Assembly (NCBI GenBank): GCA_015655125.1
Contig: JAATFP010000068.1
Location: forward strand, 56,035-120,034
Direction: 5' to 3'
DNA: 64,000 nt
Source of the DNA: Chitinophagales bacterium
GTDB taxonomy: Bacteria > Bacteroidota > Bacteroidia > Chitinophagales > Chitinophagaceae
In this document: in pieces, positions 27,020 to 35,353 of the stretch
Position numbering within the stretch: the stretch's first letter is position 1
How the letters are laid out: each line of letters opens with the position of its first letter
Made by a program: the position numbers and the translations under genes
The notes under the pieces: generated by a model
The model's database searches: none
Told to the model about the DNA's origin: nothing
The model's input: only the letters and a program-made list of their open reading frames with translations

Positions 27020-28330
27020 TTATTTTTTAGGCAGGTAATACAATACCACGCGTTGGTTTTTATTGAGATATTTTTTAGCAACATCCTGAATATCCTGCCT
27101 TGTGATCTTTCTTAACTCTTCCAGTTCATTGTTGATATGATTCGTGTTCTTGTTGTAGAAAGTGTAGCCGTCTGCCAAGTTTTCCGCTACGCCCAGCATG
27201 GTTGAATTGGTGCCGATATAGTTGTTTTCAAACTGGTTCTGCAACTTGGTAAATTCTTTTTCGCTGATGAGTTCGTTTTGCAGCTTTGCAATTTCTTCAT
27301 CCATATCAGCCAGCAAAGAATCAAGTGGTGTTTCGTTGTTTGGCAAAGCATACATGATATAAGCTCCATAATCTTCCAATGCATAGTTAAAAGAACCTAC
27401 CTGCAACGAAGTCTTTTTGGTGTCCACCATTTTAGTGTACATGCGGCTGCTGTTTCCCTGGCTCAATACCGCAGAAGCCATCTCCAGCATTTTGGATTCT
27501 TTGCTCGTCATGCCCGGAATACGGTATGCTTCCATGATGGCCGGGATCTGGATGTTGTTGTCGTAAGCCGTATCAACGATTTCTTTGGTGATCGGTGTTT
27601 CCTCGAATTTTGTTTTAACGATTGTTTCGCCGCCCGGAATTTCCGCAAAATAACTTTCGATCAATTGTTTTGTTTTTGGAATATCGAGGTCGCCCGTGAC
27701 TACCAATACAGCATTTTTGGGTGTATAGAATTTTTTGTTGAATGCGAGAAATTCCTGTAAAGTGGCTGCATCCAGGTGATCCATGCTGCCTATAGGAACC
27801 CAGTTGTATGGATGTTTAACAAACAAGCGTTTCATGATCTCAGCCACAAAATTTCCATAAGGCTGATTGTCGACACGAAGACGCTTTTCTTCTTTCACCA
27901 CTTCGTTCTGTGTTTTTACCCCAATGTCGTTGATCACCGGGTGAAACATCCTTTCGCTTTCGAGCCAAAGGCCGGTAGCCAGTTGATTGGAAGGAAACCT
28001 TTCGAAATAAAAAGTGCGATCCTGAGAAGTGTTGGCATTGTTCTGGCCGCCATTACTGCTCACGATCTTCATGAATTCGCCTCTTTTGATATTGTCGGAA
28101 CCTTCAAACAACAAGTGTTCAAAAAAGTGTGCAAACCCTGTGCGGTTGGGCTGTTCGTCTTTACTTCCGACATGGTACATTACTGAAACTGCCACTACTG
28201 GGGCCGTTTTGTCCTGATGCAAAATTACATGCAAGCCATTTTTTAAATCGTATTCCGTGAAGGCAACCTTTTGTGCATTTGCTCCAAACGCCGCTGCCAT
28301 CAAAGAAAAGCAGAATAAACCTTTTTTCAT
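27020..28330 (-). CDS. M16-family zinc peptidase, active subunit
   Basis: 436 residues with signal peptide (to AFGANAQ, residue 20). The inverted zinc motif HFFEH is at 68-72, and the distal metal Glu lies in the QNEVVKEEKR helix (about 143-148). The second lobe includes NAVLVVTGDLDIPKTK. It should hydrolyse peptides in the periplasm as a heterodimer with the catalytically empty M16 protein encoded 39 bp downstream. A -7 promoter element lies 20 nt upstream of the ATG and probably drives both genes. Confidence 0.92.
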   Translation of the reverse strand: MKKGLFCFSLMAAAFGANAQKVAFTEYDLKNGLHVILHQDKTAPVVAVSVMYHVGSKDEQPNRTGFAHFFEHLLFEGSDNIKRGEFMKIVSSNGGQNNANTSQDRTFYFERFPSNQLATGLWLESERMFHPVINDIGVKTQNEVVKEEKRLRVDNQPYGNFVAEIMKRLFVKHPYNWVPIGSMDHLDAATLQEFLAFNKKFYTPKNAVLVVTGDLDIPKTKQLIESYFAEIPGGETIVKTKFEETPITKEIVDTAYDNNIQIPAIMEAYRIPGMTSKESKMLEMASAVLSQGNSSRMYTKMVDTKKTSLQVGSFNYALEDYGAYIMYALPNNETPLDSLLADMDEEIAKLQNELISEKEFTKLQNQFENNYIGTNSTMLGVAENLADGYTFYNKNTNHINNELEELRKITRQDIQDVAKKYLNKNQRVVLYYLPKK

Positions 28331-28350
28331 ATATGATTAAATTAAGGCCA

Positions 28351-28358
28351 CAAATGTA
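28351..28358 (-). promoter_or_regulatory. -7 promoter element, M16 operon
   Basis: The minus strand reads TACATTTG, an exact TAnnTTTG, 20 nt before the ATG at 28330. Confidence 0.65.
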
Positions 28359-28415
28359 GGGGAAGATGGATGAATTGGGTTACTGGCGGGCAAAATTGTG
28401 ATGTACGGCGTATAG

Positions 28416-28576
28416 AATGCGCCTGCGGCGATTTAGAACCACGGAGTTTCAAAGAAACACAAAGGTTCACAACGTTGTATTCCTTTGTGTCGCTGTGCCT
28501 CTGTGGTTCCAACCTTCGCGAAACTTTGTGTTTCTTTGAAACTTCGTGGTTCAAAAAAAATCGCCGCCGGTGCATT
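28416..28576. repeat. 161-bp long inverted repeat (GAACCACGGAG family)
   Basis: Inner arms 28436-28464 and 28524-28552 are complementary at 28 of 29 positions (GAACCACGGAG... / ...TTCGTGGTTC). Outer arms 28416-28434 and 28558-28576 match at 17 of 19. The loop carries a further degenerate copy (CTTTGTGTCGCTGTGCCTCTG). It is non-coding and fills the gap between the M16 operon and the HerA-like gene. Confidence 0.8.
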
Positions 28577-28622
28577 TTGCCGCGAAGCGGAAATTCCTAC
28601 CTTTAGCGCACAAAACTTTTCT

Positions 28623-30173
28623 ATGCCAGACACAACCGCTTTTGCAGAAGCCATTAAAGCAGGCTATACTTTTAAAGGAGAATCCGTACAGATCGGCACC
28701 GCCATGCTTAATGGCGAAGTGGTGAAAGATGCCGGTATCTTTTTACCATTGAAAACACTTAACCGGCACGGTTTGATCGCCGGCGCCACCGGAACGGGCA
28801 AGACGAAAACTTTACAGATGATCAGCGAATTTCTGAGCGATGCCAGTGTGCCGGTTTTATTGCTCGACATCAAAGGCGACCTGAGCGGTATCGCGGCCAA
28901 AGGTAGTGCCAATGATAAAGTGGCGGATCGGTACCAAAAACTGGATCTTGAATATAAACCGGCCCTTTTTCCATCGGAATTGCTTTCCCTTTCCGGGAAA
29001 AATGGCGTAAGGTTGCGCGCTACCGTGAGCGAATTCGGCCCTGTACTTTTGAGTAAGATACTCGGATTAAATGATACGCAGGGCGGAGTAGTGGCGCTGA
29101 TTTTCAAATATTGCGACGATAACCAGATGCCATTGCTTGATCTGAAAGATTTTATAAAAGTATTGCAATATATCGGTGATGAAGGTAAAGCCGATATTGA
29201 AAAGTTGTACGGAAAAATATCTACTACTTCCACCGGTACGATCCTGCGTAAAGTGATCGAGCTGCAGCAGCAGGGTGCAGACGTATTTTTCGGAGAAAAA
29301 AGTTTTGAAGTGGACGACCTGATGCGTGTCAGCGACGATGGTCGTGGTATAATCAGCATTTTACGCGTCACTGATATCCAGGACAAGCCTAAATTGTTTT
29401 CAACCTTTATGCTGCAGATGCTTGCTGAACTGTATGCTACGAGCCCGGAAGAAGGCGACCTCGATAAACCGAAACTGGTAATGTTTATCGATGAGGCACA
29501 TCTGATATTCCAGGAAGCCAGTACTGAACTGGTTCAGCAGATTGAAACGATTATCAAGCTGATCCGTTCAAAAGGCATCGGTATATTTTTCTGCACGCAA
29601 AACCCGATGGATGTGCCTGCAAGTGTTTTGGGCCAACTCGGACTGAAAGTACAACATGCGCTGCGCGCATTTACGGCAGCCGATAGAAAAGTGATTAAAC
29701 AGACGGCAGACAATTATCCGGAAACGACTTTTTATAAAACCGAAGATCTCATTACTCAACTAGGTATCGGCGAAGCATTAATCACCATGCTTAATGAAAA
29801 AGGCGTTCCAACGCCGTTGGCCCACACAATGCTTTGCTCGCCTCGCAGCCGGATGGACGTACTTACAGATGACGAAGTGAACGATATCAATGCCAGGAGC
29901 AAGCTGGTTCCGAAGTATAGTACGGATATCGACAGCAACAGTGCATATGAAATATTGACTGCAAAACTTCAGGAGGCTGCCGAAAAGAATGCAGAGGAAG
30001 TTCCGGAAACTAAAAAACCAACAAAAGAAGAACCTTCAACATTTGAAAAAGTAACCAACAATCCTATTGTAAAAAGCATGGTGCGTACTGCCGGAAACGG
30101 TATTGTCCGTTCAATTCTCGGCGCTCTGGGGTTGGGCGGTAAAACCACTAAAAAGAAGTCTTCATGGTTCTAA
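28623..30173 (+). CDS. HerA-like ATPase (DUF853/YjgR family)
   Basis: 516 residues from ATG 28623; the longer open frame upstream only translates the palindromic repeat. Walker A GATGTGKT at residues 54-61, Walker B LVMFIDEAHLIF near 285, and FFCTQNPMDVPASVLGQLG, as in HerA/FtsK-type ring ATPases of the DUF853 family. The C-terminus (FEKVTNNPIVKSMVRTAG followed by a Gly/Lys-rich tail) is also family-typical. Homologues are thought to be hexameric DNA-translocating or remodelling ATPases; the physiological role is not established. It is a single gene followed by a terminator. Confidence 0.88.
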   Translation: MPDTTAFAEAIKAGYTFKGESVQIGTAMLNGEVVKDAGIFLPLKTLNRHGLIAGATGTGKTKTLQMISEFLSDASVPVLLLDIKGDLSGIAAKGSANDKVADRYQKLDLEYKPALFPSELLSLSGKNGVRLRATVSEFGPVLLSKILGLNDTQGGVVALIFKYCDDNQMPLLDLKDFIKVLQYIGDEGKADIEKLYGKISTTSTGTILRKVIELQQQGADVFFGEKSFEVDDLMRVSDDGRGIISILRVTDIQDKPKLFSTFMLQMLAELYATSPEEGDLDKPKLVMFIDEAHLIFQEASTELVQQIETIIKLIRSKGIGIFFCTQNPMDVPASVLGQLGLKVQHALRAFTAADRKVIKQTADNYPETTFYKTEDLITQLGIGEALITMLNEKGVPTPLAHTMLCSPRSRMDVLTDDEVNDINARSKLVPKYSTDIDSNSAYEILTAKLQEAAEKNAEEVPETKKPTKEEPSTFEKVTNNPIVKSMVRTAGNGIVRSILGALGLGGKTTKKKSSWF

Positions 30174-30224
30174 AATAGAAATTGACAAAAATCAATTAAA
30201 AAAAATATTTATTTATTTTTTGCT

Positions 30225-30250
30225 GTGCGAATGAAAATTCGCACTTTTTT
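30225..30250 (+). terminator. Terminator of the HerA-like gene
   Basis: GTGCGAAT / ATTCGCAC with a GAAA loop, followed by six T; 51 bp after the HerA-like stop. Confidence 0.85.
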
Positions 30251-30322
30251 ATTATTGTTAAACAGTAGTTTATGTATTGTTTTATTGAATATCTGTAAAA
30301 ATTAAGGACGAAGTGTAGAATA

Positions 30323-30421
30323 ATGGCTACAAAAACTTCGCAAAATACTTGGTTTATAGTAATTACCTCATTATCTTCGTTTCGGTTTTTCATAGGATAT
30401 TGGATTTTAAAGCGGGACTAG
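30323..30421 (+). CDS. Possible 32-residue single-pass membrane microprotein
   Basis: ATG 30323 opens a 32-codon frame ending at TAG 30419-30421. The product starts MATKTSQNTW and ends IGYWILKRD. Residues about 10-29 (WFIVITSLSSFRFFIGYWIL) are mostly hydrophobic and aromatic, with polar Thr/Lys before and KRD after, as in small bitopic membrane proteins. The frame lies between the HerA terminator and its own terminator, whose stem begins at the stop codon, as expected of a short monocistronic unit. An AAGGA lies 14 nt upstream, too far for a standard ribosome site. I do not recognise a family. It could instead be an untranslated small RNA. Confidence 0.45.
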   Translation: MATKTSQNTWFIVITSLSSFRFFIGYWILKRD

Positions 30422-30445
30422 ATTTCTATCTTGGTCCCTTTTTTT
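30414..30445 (+). terminator. Terminator directly after the microprotein frame
   Basis: GGGACTAG pairs with TTGGTCCC (with G-U pairs), followed by seven T. The TAG stop of the small frame is in the left arm. The remainder of the gap (30446-30568) shows only a weak ATGCCCG / CGGGCAT inverted repeat. Confidence 0.7.
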
Positions 30446-30568
30446 ATGCCCGAAAGTTTTTTCCGTTATCGCGGGCATAGTGTGGTAACCTCATTTTACC
30501 TTCTGATACAACAGGAGATTCCCACACCCCGCGCCCGCAATAACAAGAGGAAGATGTTTCAAAAAAAA

Positions 30569-32482
30569 TTAATTCCAGTGAAGCTGCTGGTCGGTATCCG
30601 TTCTCAAAATTCCTTCCGCCAATAAAAATTCTACAACCTGCGACAGCTTATCCGGATGAATATCTTTAAAATGGCCGGTGAGCAGTTTAAAATCCATGGG
30701 TTGTTTTTCCAGCGTCGTCCGGATGCGATCGCTGATCTCTTTGAATTGTACTGATTTCAGTTCCTGTTCTTTCCGCTGAATGCAGTTGTCGCAGATGCCG
30801 CAGTTGATCCCGGAAGCATCGCCAAAATATAACGAGATCATCTGGTTGCGACAAACATTCTTGTTTGTTACAAATGATGTGATGGCGCGAACACGTTCTT
30901 CAAAATGTTTCCGGCGTTCCGTTATCTTGTTATTGTCGAACCTGAAATCATCATTATACATCCTGTTCCGGATCAGGTAAAGTTGTTGCTTTTCCGAAGC
31001 TGGCAAATAACGGATAATATGATAACGGTGCAAAAGATGTAATTTTTCCGTTACATCCGCTACCGGCTTTTTTATGGCAGACGCCAGCATCGTTTCATAT
31101 ATCGTACACACATGATCGAAAATACCTTCATAATTGCGAAGCAATGCTTTGACATATGGCTCCAGTTCAGGGTGTTGCGCTTCGAGTTCCGAGAGGTCGT
31201 TTTTTGACGAAGAAAAAACGACCGTGGAGGGCTTAAAAAAACTTTCGTTATAACTTAGTAATTCTTCCTGCGCCAATGCCTGGATGGCATATGTAGCTTT
31301 CAGGATATTAAGGTTGAAAGCCTTGGAGAATTTAGCGAGATCGAAATCATAATTGCTGTCTTCGCCGCCGCCAGCTGCCACCTGGAGATAATTCATCAGG
31401 GCGGTGTATACTTTTTTTATTTCTTCTGCTGGCGGATATTTCAAAAACACTTTGTGCAGCAAATCGCTCAGTTCTTTTTCTTCATATAGCAAAACGGCAT
31501 ATGCACGTTTACCATCGCGGCCGGCACGGCCGGCTTCCTGGTAATAATTTTCGATACAATCCGGTATATCGTAATGAACCACTGCACGCACATCTGGCTT
31601 GTCGATGCCCATTCCGAAGGCATTGGTGCAAACGATGATACGTGTTTTATTTTTTATCCATTGTTCCTGTTTAGCGCTACGTATTTCGGACGAAAGTCCC
31701 GCATGATAAAAATCTGCACCCATCTGGTGCATCTGAAGTAATTCCGCTACCTGCTGTGTTTGCCGGCGGCTCCTGCAATACACGATCGACGTTCCGGCTA
31801 CACTTTTAAGAATCTCCAGCAGTTTAGATTGCTTCGACACCGGTTGAAAAACACTGTAGGATAAATTCGGCCGCTCAAATGACTGCCTGAAGATCTTGTG
31901 ATCTTTTTTAAACAATAATTTTTGACAGATATCCTTTTGCACGGACACTGTTGCAGATGCTGTTAATGCAATGATATGCGTGTTGGGCAGGTGTTCCCGC
32001 AAATTAGCGATGCGGAGATATGGCGGGCGGAAATCGTACCCCCACTGAGATACGCAATGGGCCTCGTCTACGGCGATCAACGAAGGCTTTATGGCCGGTA
32101 AAAATTCGAGGAATAAAGACGATTCCAATCGCTCAGGCGAAACATATAAAAACTTATAATTTCCGAAAGCTGCATTTTGCAAGGTTCGTTTTACCTCGTT
32201 AAAATGCATACCGGAATAAATTGCGAGTGCCGGAATGCCGCGGTGGTTAAGATTTTCCACTTGGTCCTTCATTAAAGCGATAAGGGGGCTTACGACGAGG
32301 CAGATGCCATCCATCATCATTGCCGGCACCTGGAAGCAAACAGATTTCCCACCGCCGGTTGGCAGCAGGGCCAGCACGTCCTGTTGCGCCATTACTGCAT
32401 TGACGATGTCTTCCTGCAGCGGCCGGAAATGATGATGCCCCCAGTATTTCTTTAAAATAAATGCCGGATTGCTTTGTTCCAT
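30569..32482 (-). CDS. recQ: RecQ-family ATP-dependent DNA helicase
   Basis: 637 residues from ATG 32482 (a TTG five codons upstream is open). Motif I LPTGGGKSVCFQVPA (about 40-54), motif II VDEAHCVSQWGYDFRP, motif III ALTASAT, motif VI YYQEAGRAGRDGK. A RecQ zinc-binding segment with four Cys (CRNQMISLYFG, CGICDNC near residue 580) follows. The family-standard HRDC domain is not evident; the protein ends soon after the winged-helix part, as in many short Bacteroidota RecQ paralogues. It unwinds DNA 3' to 5' in recombination and replication restart. Stands alone. Confidence 0.92.
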   Translation of the reverse strand: MEQSNPAFILKKYWGHHHFRPLQEDIVNAVMAQQDVLALLPTGGGKSVCFQVPAMMMDGICLVVSPLIALMKDQVENLNHRGIPALAIYSGMHFNEVKRTLQNAAFGNYKFLYVSPERLESSLFLEFLPAIKPSLIAVDEAHCVSQWGYDFRPPYLRIANLREHLPNTHIIALTASATVSVQKDICQKLLFKKDHKIFRQSFERPNLSYSVFQPVSKQSKLLEILKSVAGTSIVYCRSRRQTQQVAELLQMHQMGADFYHAGLSSEIRSAKQEQWIKNKTRIIVCTNAFGMGIDKPDVRAVVHYDIPDCIENYYQEAGRAGRDGKRAYAVLLYEEKELSDLLHKVFLKYPPAEEIKKVYTALMNYLQVAAGGGEDSNYDFDLAKFSKAFNLNILKATYAIQALAQEELLSYNESFFKPSTVVFSSSKNDLSELEAQHPELEPYVKALLRNYEGIFDHVCTIYETMLASAIKKPVADVTEKLHLLHRYHIIRYLPASEKQQLYLIRNRMYNDDFRFDNNKITERRKHFEERVRAITSFVTNKNVCRNQMISLYFGDASGINCGICDNCIQRKEQELKSVQFKEISDRIRTTLEKQPMDFKLLTGHFKDIHPDKLSQVVEFLLAEGILRTDTDQQLHWN

Positions 32483-32558
32483 TGTTGAAGGCTGCAAAAT
32501 AAGGGTAATTGGTTAAGTTTCGCGGGAAGAAAATCACCAATGAGGTGTGGGCTTTTCC

Positions 32559-32593
32559 TTTTGGGTTGACATCTACAGGATGTCAACCCAAAA
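32559..32593. other. 15-bp perfect hairpin between copA and recQ
   Basis: TTTTGGGTTGACATC and GATGTCAACCCAAAA with a 5-base loop. Neither side is followed by a T run, so it is not a standard terminator. It shares GGTTGAC with the ruvB hairpin. Confidence 0.6.
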
Positions 32594-32653
32594 TACTATC
32601 CAATGGTTGCAAACATTAAACTCCCGCCAGGTTCATAAAACACCGAAAGCATC

Positions 32654-34786
32654 CTACATCACCTTCTTCACAAACAACCTTACAGAGTTAACCGCCAGCA
32701 CGATATCGCTGAAACCCATGGCCAGTGCGGCCAACGTTGGGCTAAGCAACCCGATGGCCGCTACCGGTATTGCTACAATATTATATGCAAATGCCCAAAA
32801 CAGGTTTTGCTTGATGGTAATATAGGTATGCTTTCCCAGCCCAAGCGCGGAAGGAAGGTTTTTTAATCCATGATTCATCAGCACCACATCTGCGCTTTGC
32901 ATGGCGATTTGCGACGCATCACTCAGTGAAATTCCGAGCGTTGCTTTTGCCAGCGCGGGCGCATCATTGATGCCGTCGCCTACCATCGCCACCGGCGACA
33001 AGGCATTGAGTTCGGATATCTTCGCCAGTTTTTGTTCCGGCGTTTGCTCCGCAAAAACTTTGTCAATCCCCAGTTGCGAAGCCACTTCGCGGCATTTATT
33101 TTCGCGGTCGCCGCTTAATAAAATAGTACTGATGTTGTTTTCATGCAACCATTCCACCACCTCCTTCGCTTCCGGCCGTATTTCATCGCTCACGTTGATC
33201 CATCCCAGCAGTTCTTTATTTCTCAGGATAAAGATGTTGTGTTCCTTATCGGGCGCATCTGCCGGCAATAATTTGTAAGAGCCTGCTTCAAATGTATTTC
33301 CCTCCATATCTTCGGCTTGTACACCGATGCCTTTTATCTCTTCGATTTTTTTCCAGCCGATGGCATCATTTATTTTCCATTCACCCGAAATTGCTTTCGC
33401 TACCGGATGATTCGAAAATTTTTCCATCGAGAACGCGATCTTTTTAAAATCATTTTCAGCAATGGAAGTCCGGAATTTTGAAATAACAAAATTTCCGGTT
33501 GTCAATGTACCCGTTTTGTCAAATACCACTTGCCCTATCGTTTTAAAACTTTCCAGGCTGGATGCATTTCTGAAAAGAATACCGGTTTTGGCCGCGCGGC
33601 CAAGTCCCACCGCAATAGCCGCAGGCGTTGCCAATCCCATGGCACAAGGACAGGAAATAACAAGCACGGCCACACTGCGCATCAATGAATTGCCCAGCGA
33701 TTGATCGGCCACGAAATAGTTGATCAGAAAAGTAAGCGCCGCGATGCCAATCACAAGCGGAACAAAGATCGCACTGATCTTATCAGCGAGCTTTTGCATC
33801 GGCGGCTTTTCCGATTGCGCGTTCTGCACCATTTTTAAAATGCCAGATAGCACGGTATCTTTTCCCGCAGCCGTTACCTGTGCCTTTACCACGCCGCTTT
33901 CAATCACGCTGCCGCCGATCAGCAGATCTTTTTTCTGTTTGCTTAGGGGTACGCTTTCGCCTGTGATGATGGCTTCATTTACCGTACAATCACCCCACAA
34001 TATTTTGCAATCGGCAGGAACCTGCTCACCGTTTTTTATCAAAACGAGATCGCCGGTCTTTAAAAATGCATTGTCGATCGGGAAGATTTGTTCCTGATGC
34101 TTGTCGTCGAATGCGATCATATTGGCCATCACTTTCTGGCTCTTTGCCAGCGACTTCAATGCTTTTTGTGTGGACTGAATAGAAGCTTCTTCAAGATAAT
34201 TGCCCATGAACACGAGCGTGATGATGGATGCCGTCGTTTCGAAGAATAAATAATCTTCGCCAAAATGAAGGATCGCACCGGTAAGACTATATGCAAAGGA
34301 AGCAAGTGCGCCCACTGCAATGAGTACATCCATGTTCGGCATACCATTGCGTAAGCTTTTTACCGCGCTGCGACCGAAAAAGAACATTCCCGTAAAAAAT
34401 ACAGGCAGACACAAGGCTAGCTGTATCCACGGGTTCATCAGCCAATGTAATGGCAGCCATGGATGCAGCATGTGCAGCATCAGCACCAAAGTGAACGGAA
34501 GCGTAAAAAGAAATCTTTTTTTATTATTGGATAAAAAGCCATTCGCCGTGCCGTGGTCGTGATGGTGACTTTCTCCTTCTTCGTCGTCGTGTACATGATA
34601 ACCGAGCGAATGAATACCTTTTTTTAGTTTTACCTTGTCTATTTCCAGTGTGCTGGAAAAGCTCACCGCCCCGTCGATCGGGTTCACCTTGATATCCTGC
34701 ATGCCTTCCTTCTGCAAAAATTTGTTTACGCTCAATGCGCAATTTGTGCAGGTCATACCTTCTACTTTCCAATCTACTTTTTCCAT
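32654..34786 (-). CDS. copA: Copper-exporting P1B-type ATPase
   Basis: 710 residues. One N-terminal heavy-metal-associated domain with GMTCTNC (Cys13, Cys16), then a His-rich linker (HDDEEGESHHHDHG, about residues 70-85), eight predicted membrane helices, actuator loop ITGESVPLSK, transport motif SCPCAMGLATPAA (CPC), phosphorylation site VFDKTGTLTTG, and hinge VAMVGDGINDAPALA. The CPC motif and single HMA domain point to Cu(I) export across the inner membrane. Silver would be an alternative. No copper regulator or chaperone gene is adjacent. The start ATG follows the divergent tsaE promoter region. Confidence 0.92.
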   Translation of the reverse strand: MEKVDWKVEGMTCTNCALSVNKFLQKEGMQDIKVNPIDGAVSFSSTLEIDKVKLKKGIHSLGYHVHDDEEGESHHHDHGTANGFLSNNKKRFLFTLPFTLVLMLHMLHPWLPLHWLMNPWIQLALCLPVFFTGMFFFGRSAVKSLRNGMPNMDVLIAVGALASFAYSLTGAILHFGEDYLFFETTASIITLVFMGNYLEEASIQSTQKALKSLAKSQKVMANMIAFDDKHQEQIFPIDNAFLKTGDLVLIKNGEQVPADCKILWGDCTVNEAIITGESVPLSKQKKDLLIGGSVIESGVVKAQVTAAGKDTVLSGILKMVQNAQSEKPPMQKLADKISAIFVPLVIGIAALTFLINYFVADQSLGNSLMRSVAVLVISCPCAMGLATPAAIAVGLGRAAKTGILFRNASSLESFKTIGQVVFDKTGTLTTGNFVISKFRTSIAENDFKKIAFSMEKFSNHPVAKAISGEWKINDAIGWKKIEEIKGIGVQAEDMEGNTFEAGSYKLLPADAPDKEHNIFILRNKELLGWINVSDEIRPEAKEVVEWLHENNISTILLSGDRENKCREVASQLGIDKVFAEQTPEQKLAKISELNALSPVAMVGDGINDAPALAKATLGISLSDASQIAMQSADVVLMNHGLKNLPSALGLGKHTYITIKQNLFWAFAYNIVAIPVAAIGLLSPTLAALAMGFSDIVLAVNSVRLFVKKVM

Positions 34787-34905
34787 ACTGAAAGTTAATG
34801 TGTCATCATTTTTATTTCTGCCGGCCTGAACTTATCATTGTCGGGCTGACAGCATTTTCCAAAATTATCTTACATCTGGCCCATCTATTTACTAATTATG
34901 AAATT

Positions 34906-34913
34906 TATCTTTG
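34906..34913 (+). promoter_or_regulatory. -7 promoter element four bases before tsaE
   Basis: TATCTTTG, exact TAnnTTTG, then CATC and ATG (34918). With the usual 4-7 nt from the element to the start site, transcription would begin at the start codon. Confidence 0.55.
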
Positions 34914-34917
34914 CATC

Positions 34918-35331
34918 ATGGATGTAAATTTTTCATTACCCGACATCGGAATAGTTGCAAAACAGTTTCTTCGGGAGATTTCAGGGCGTAAAGTAATTGC
35001 CTTTCACGGCGAAATGGGGGCAGGCAAAACCACTTTTATACATGCCGTTTGCGAAGCACTGGAGGTTGCCGATACGATCAGCAGTCCTACGTTTTCTATT
35101 ATTAATGAATACACTACTACAGATGGATCAACAATTTACCACATGGATCTTTACCGGCTACGCGATACTGCCGAGGCCATAGGCGCGGGTGTGGAAGATT
35201 GTTTGTATTCGGGTAATCTTTGCCTGGTGGAATGGCCGGATAAGGCACCTTCCTTGTTCGATGAAAACACTATTCATTGTTATTTAAAATCTACGGGCAA
35301 TAATGAAAGAAAGTTGCAAATTAAATTGTAA
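34918..35331 (+). CDS. tsaE: tRNA threonylcarbamoyladenosine biosynthesis ATPase TsaE
   Basis: 137 residues from ATG 34918; a long in-frame extension upstream is not family-like and would span the promoter. Walker A FHGEMGAGKTTF at residues 29-40, SSPTFSIINEY, DLYRL, and LCLVEWPDKA, all TsaE signatures. TsaE hydrolyses ATP in the TsaBDE complex that makes t6A37 of ANN-decoding tRNAs. Alanine dehydrogenase follows 22 bp downstream on the same strand, probably in the same transcript. Confidence 0.95.
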   Translation: MDVNFSLPDIGIVAKQFLREISGRKVIAFHGEMGAGKTTFIHAVCEALEVADTISSPTFSIINEYTTTDGSTIYHMDLYRLRDTAEAIGAGVEDCLYSGNLCLVEWPDKAPSLFDENTIHCYLKSTGNNERKLQIKL

Positions 35332-35353
35332 TTTGTAAGTCACTTAAACTTTT

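Noticed and set aside
28485..28622. N-terminal extension of the HerA-like protein
   Set aside because: The extension only translates the 161-bp palindrome; ATG 28623 gives the family start.
30446..30478. ATGCCCG / CGGGCAT hairpin
   Set aside because: Only 7 bp with a 19-base loop and no T run; not called as a terminator.
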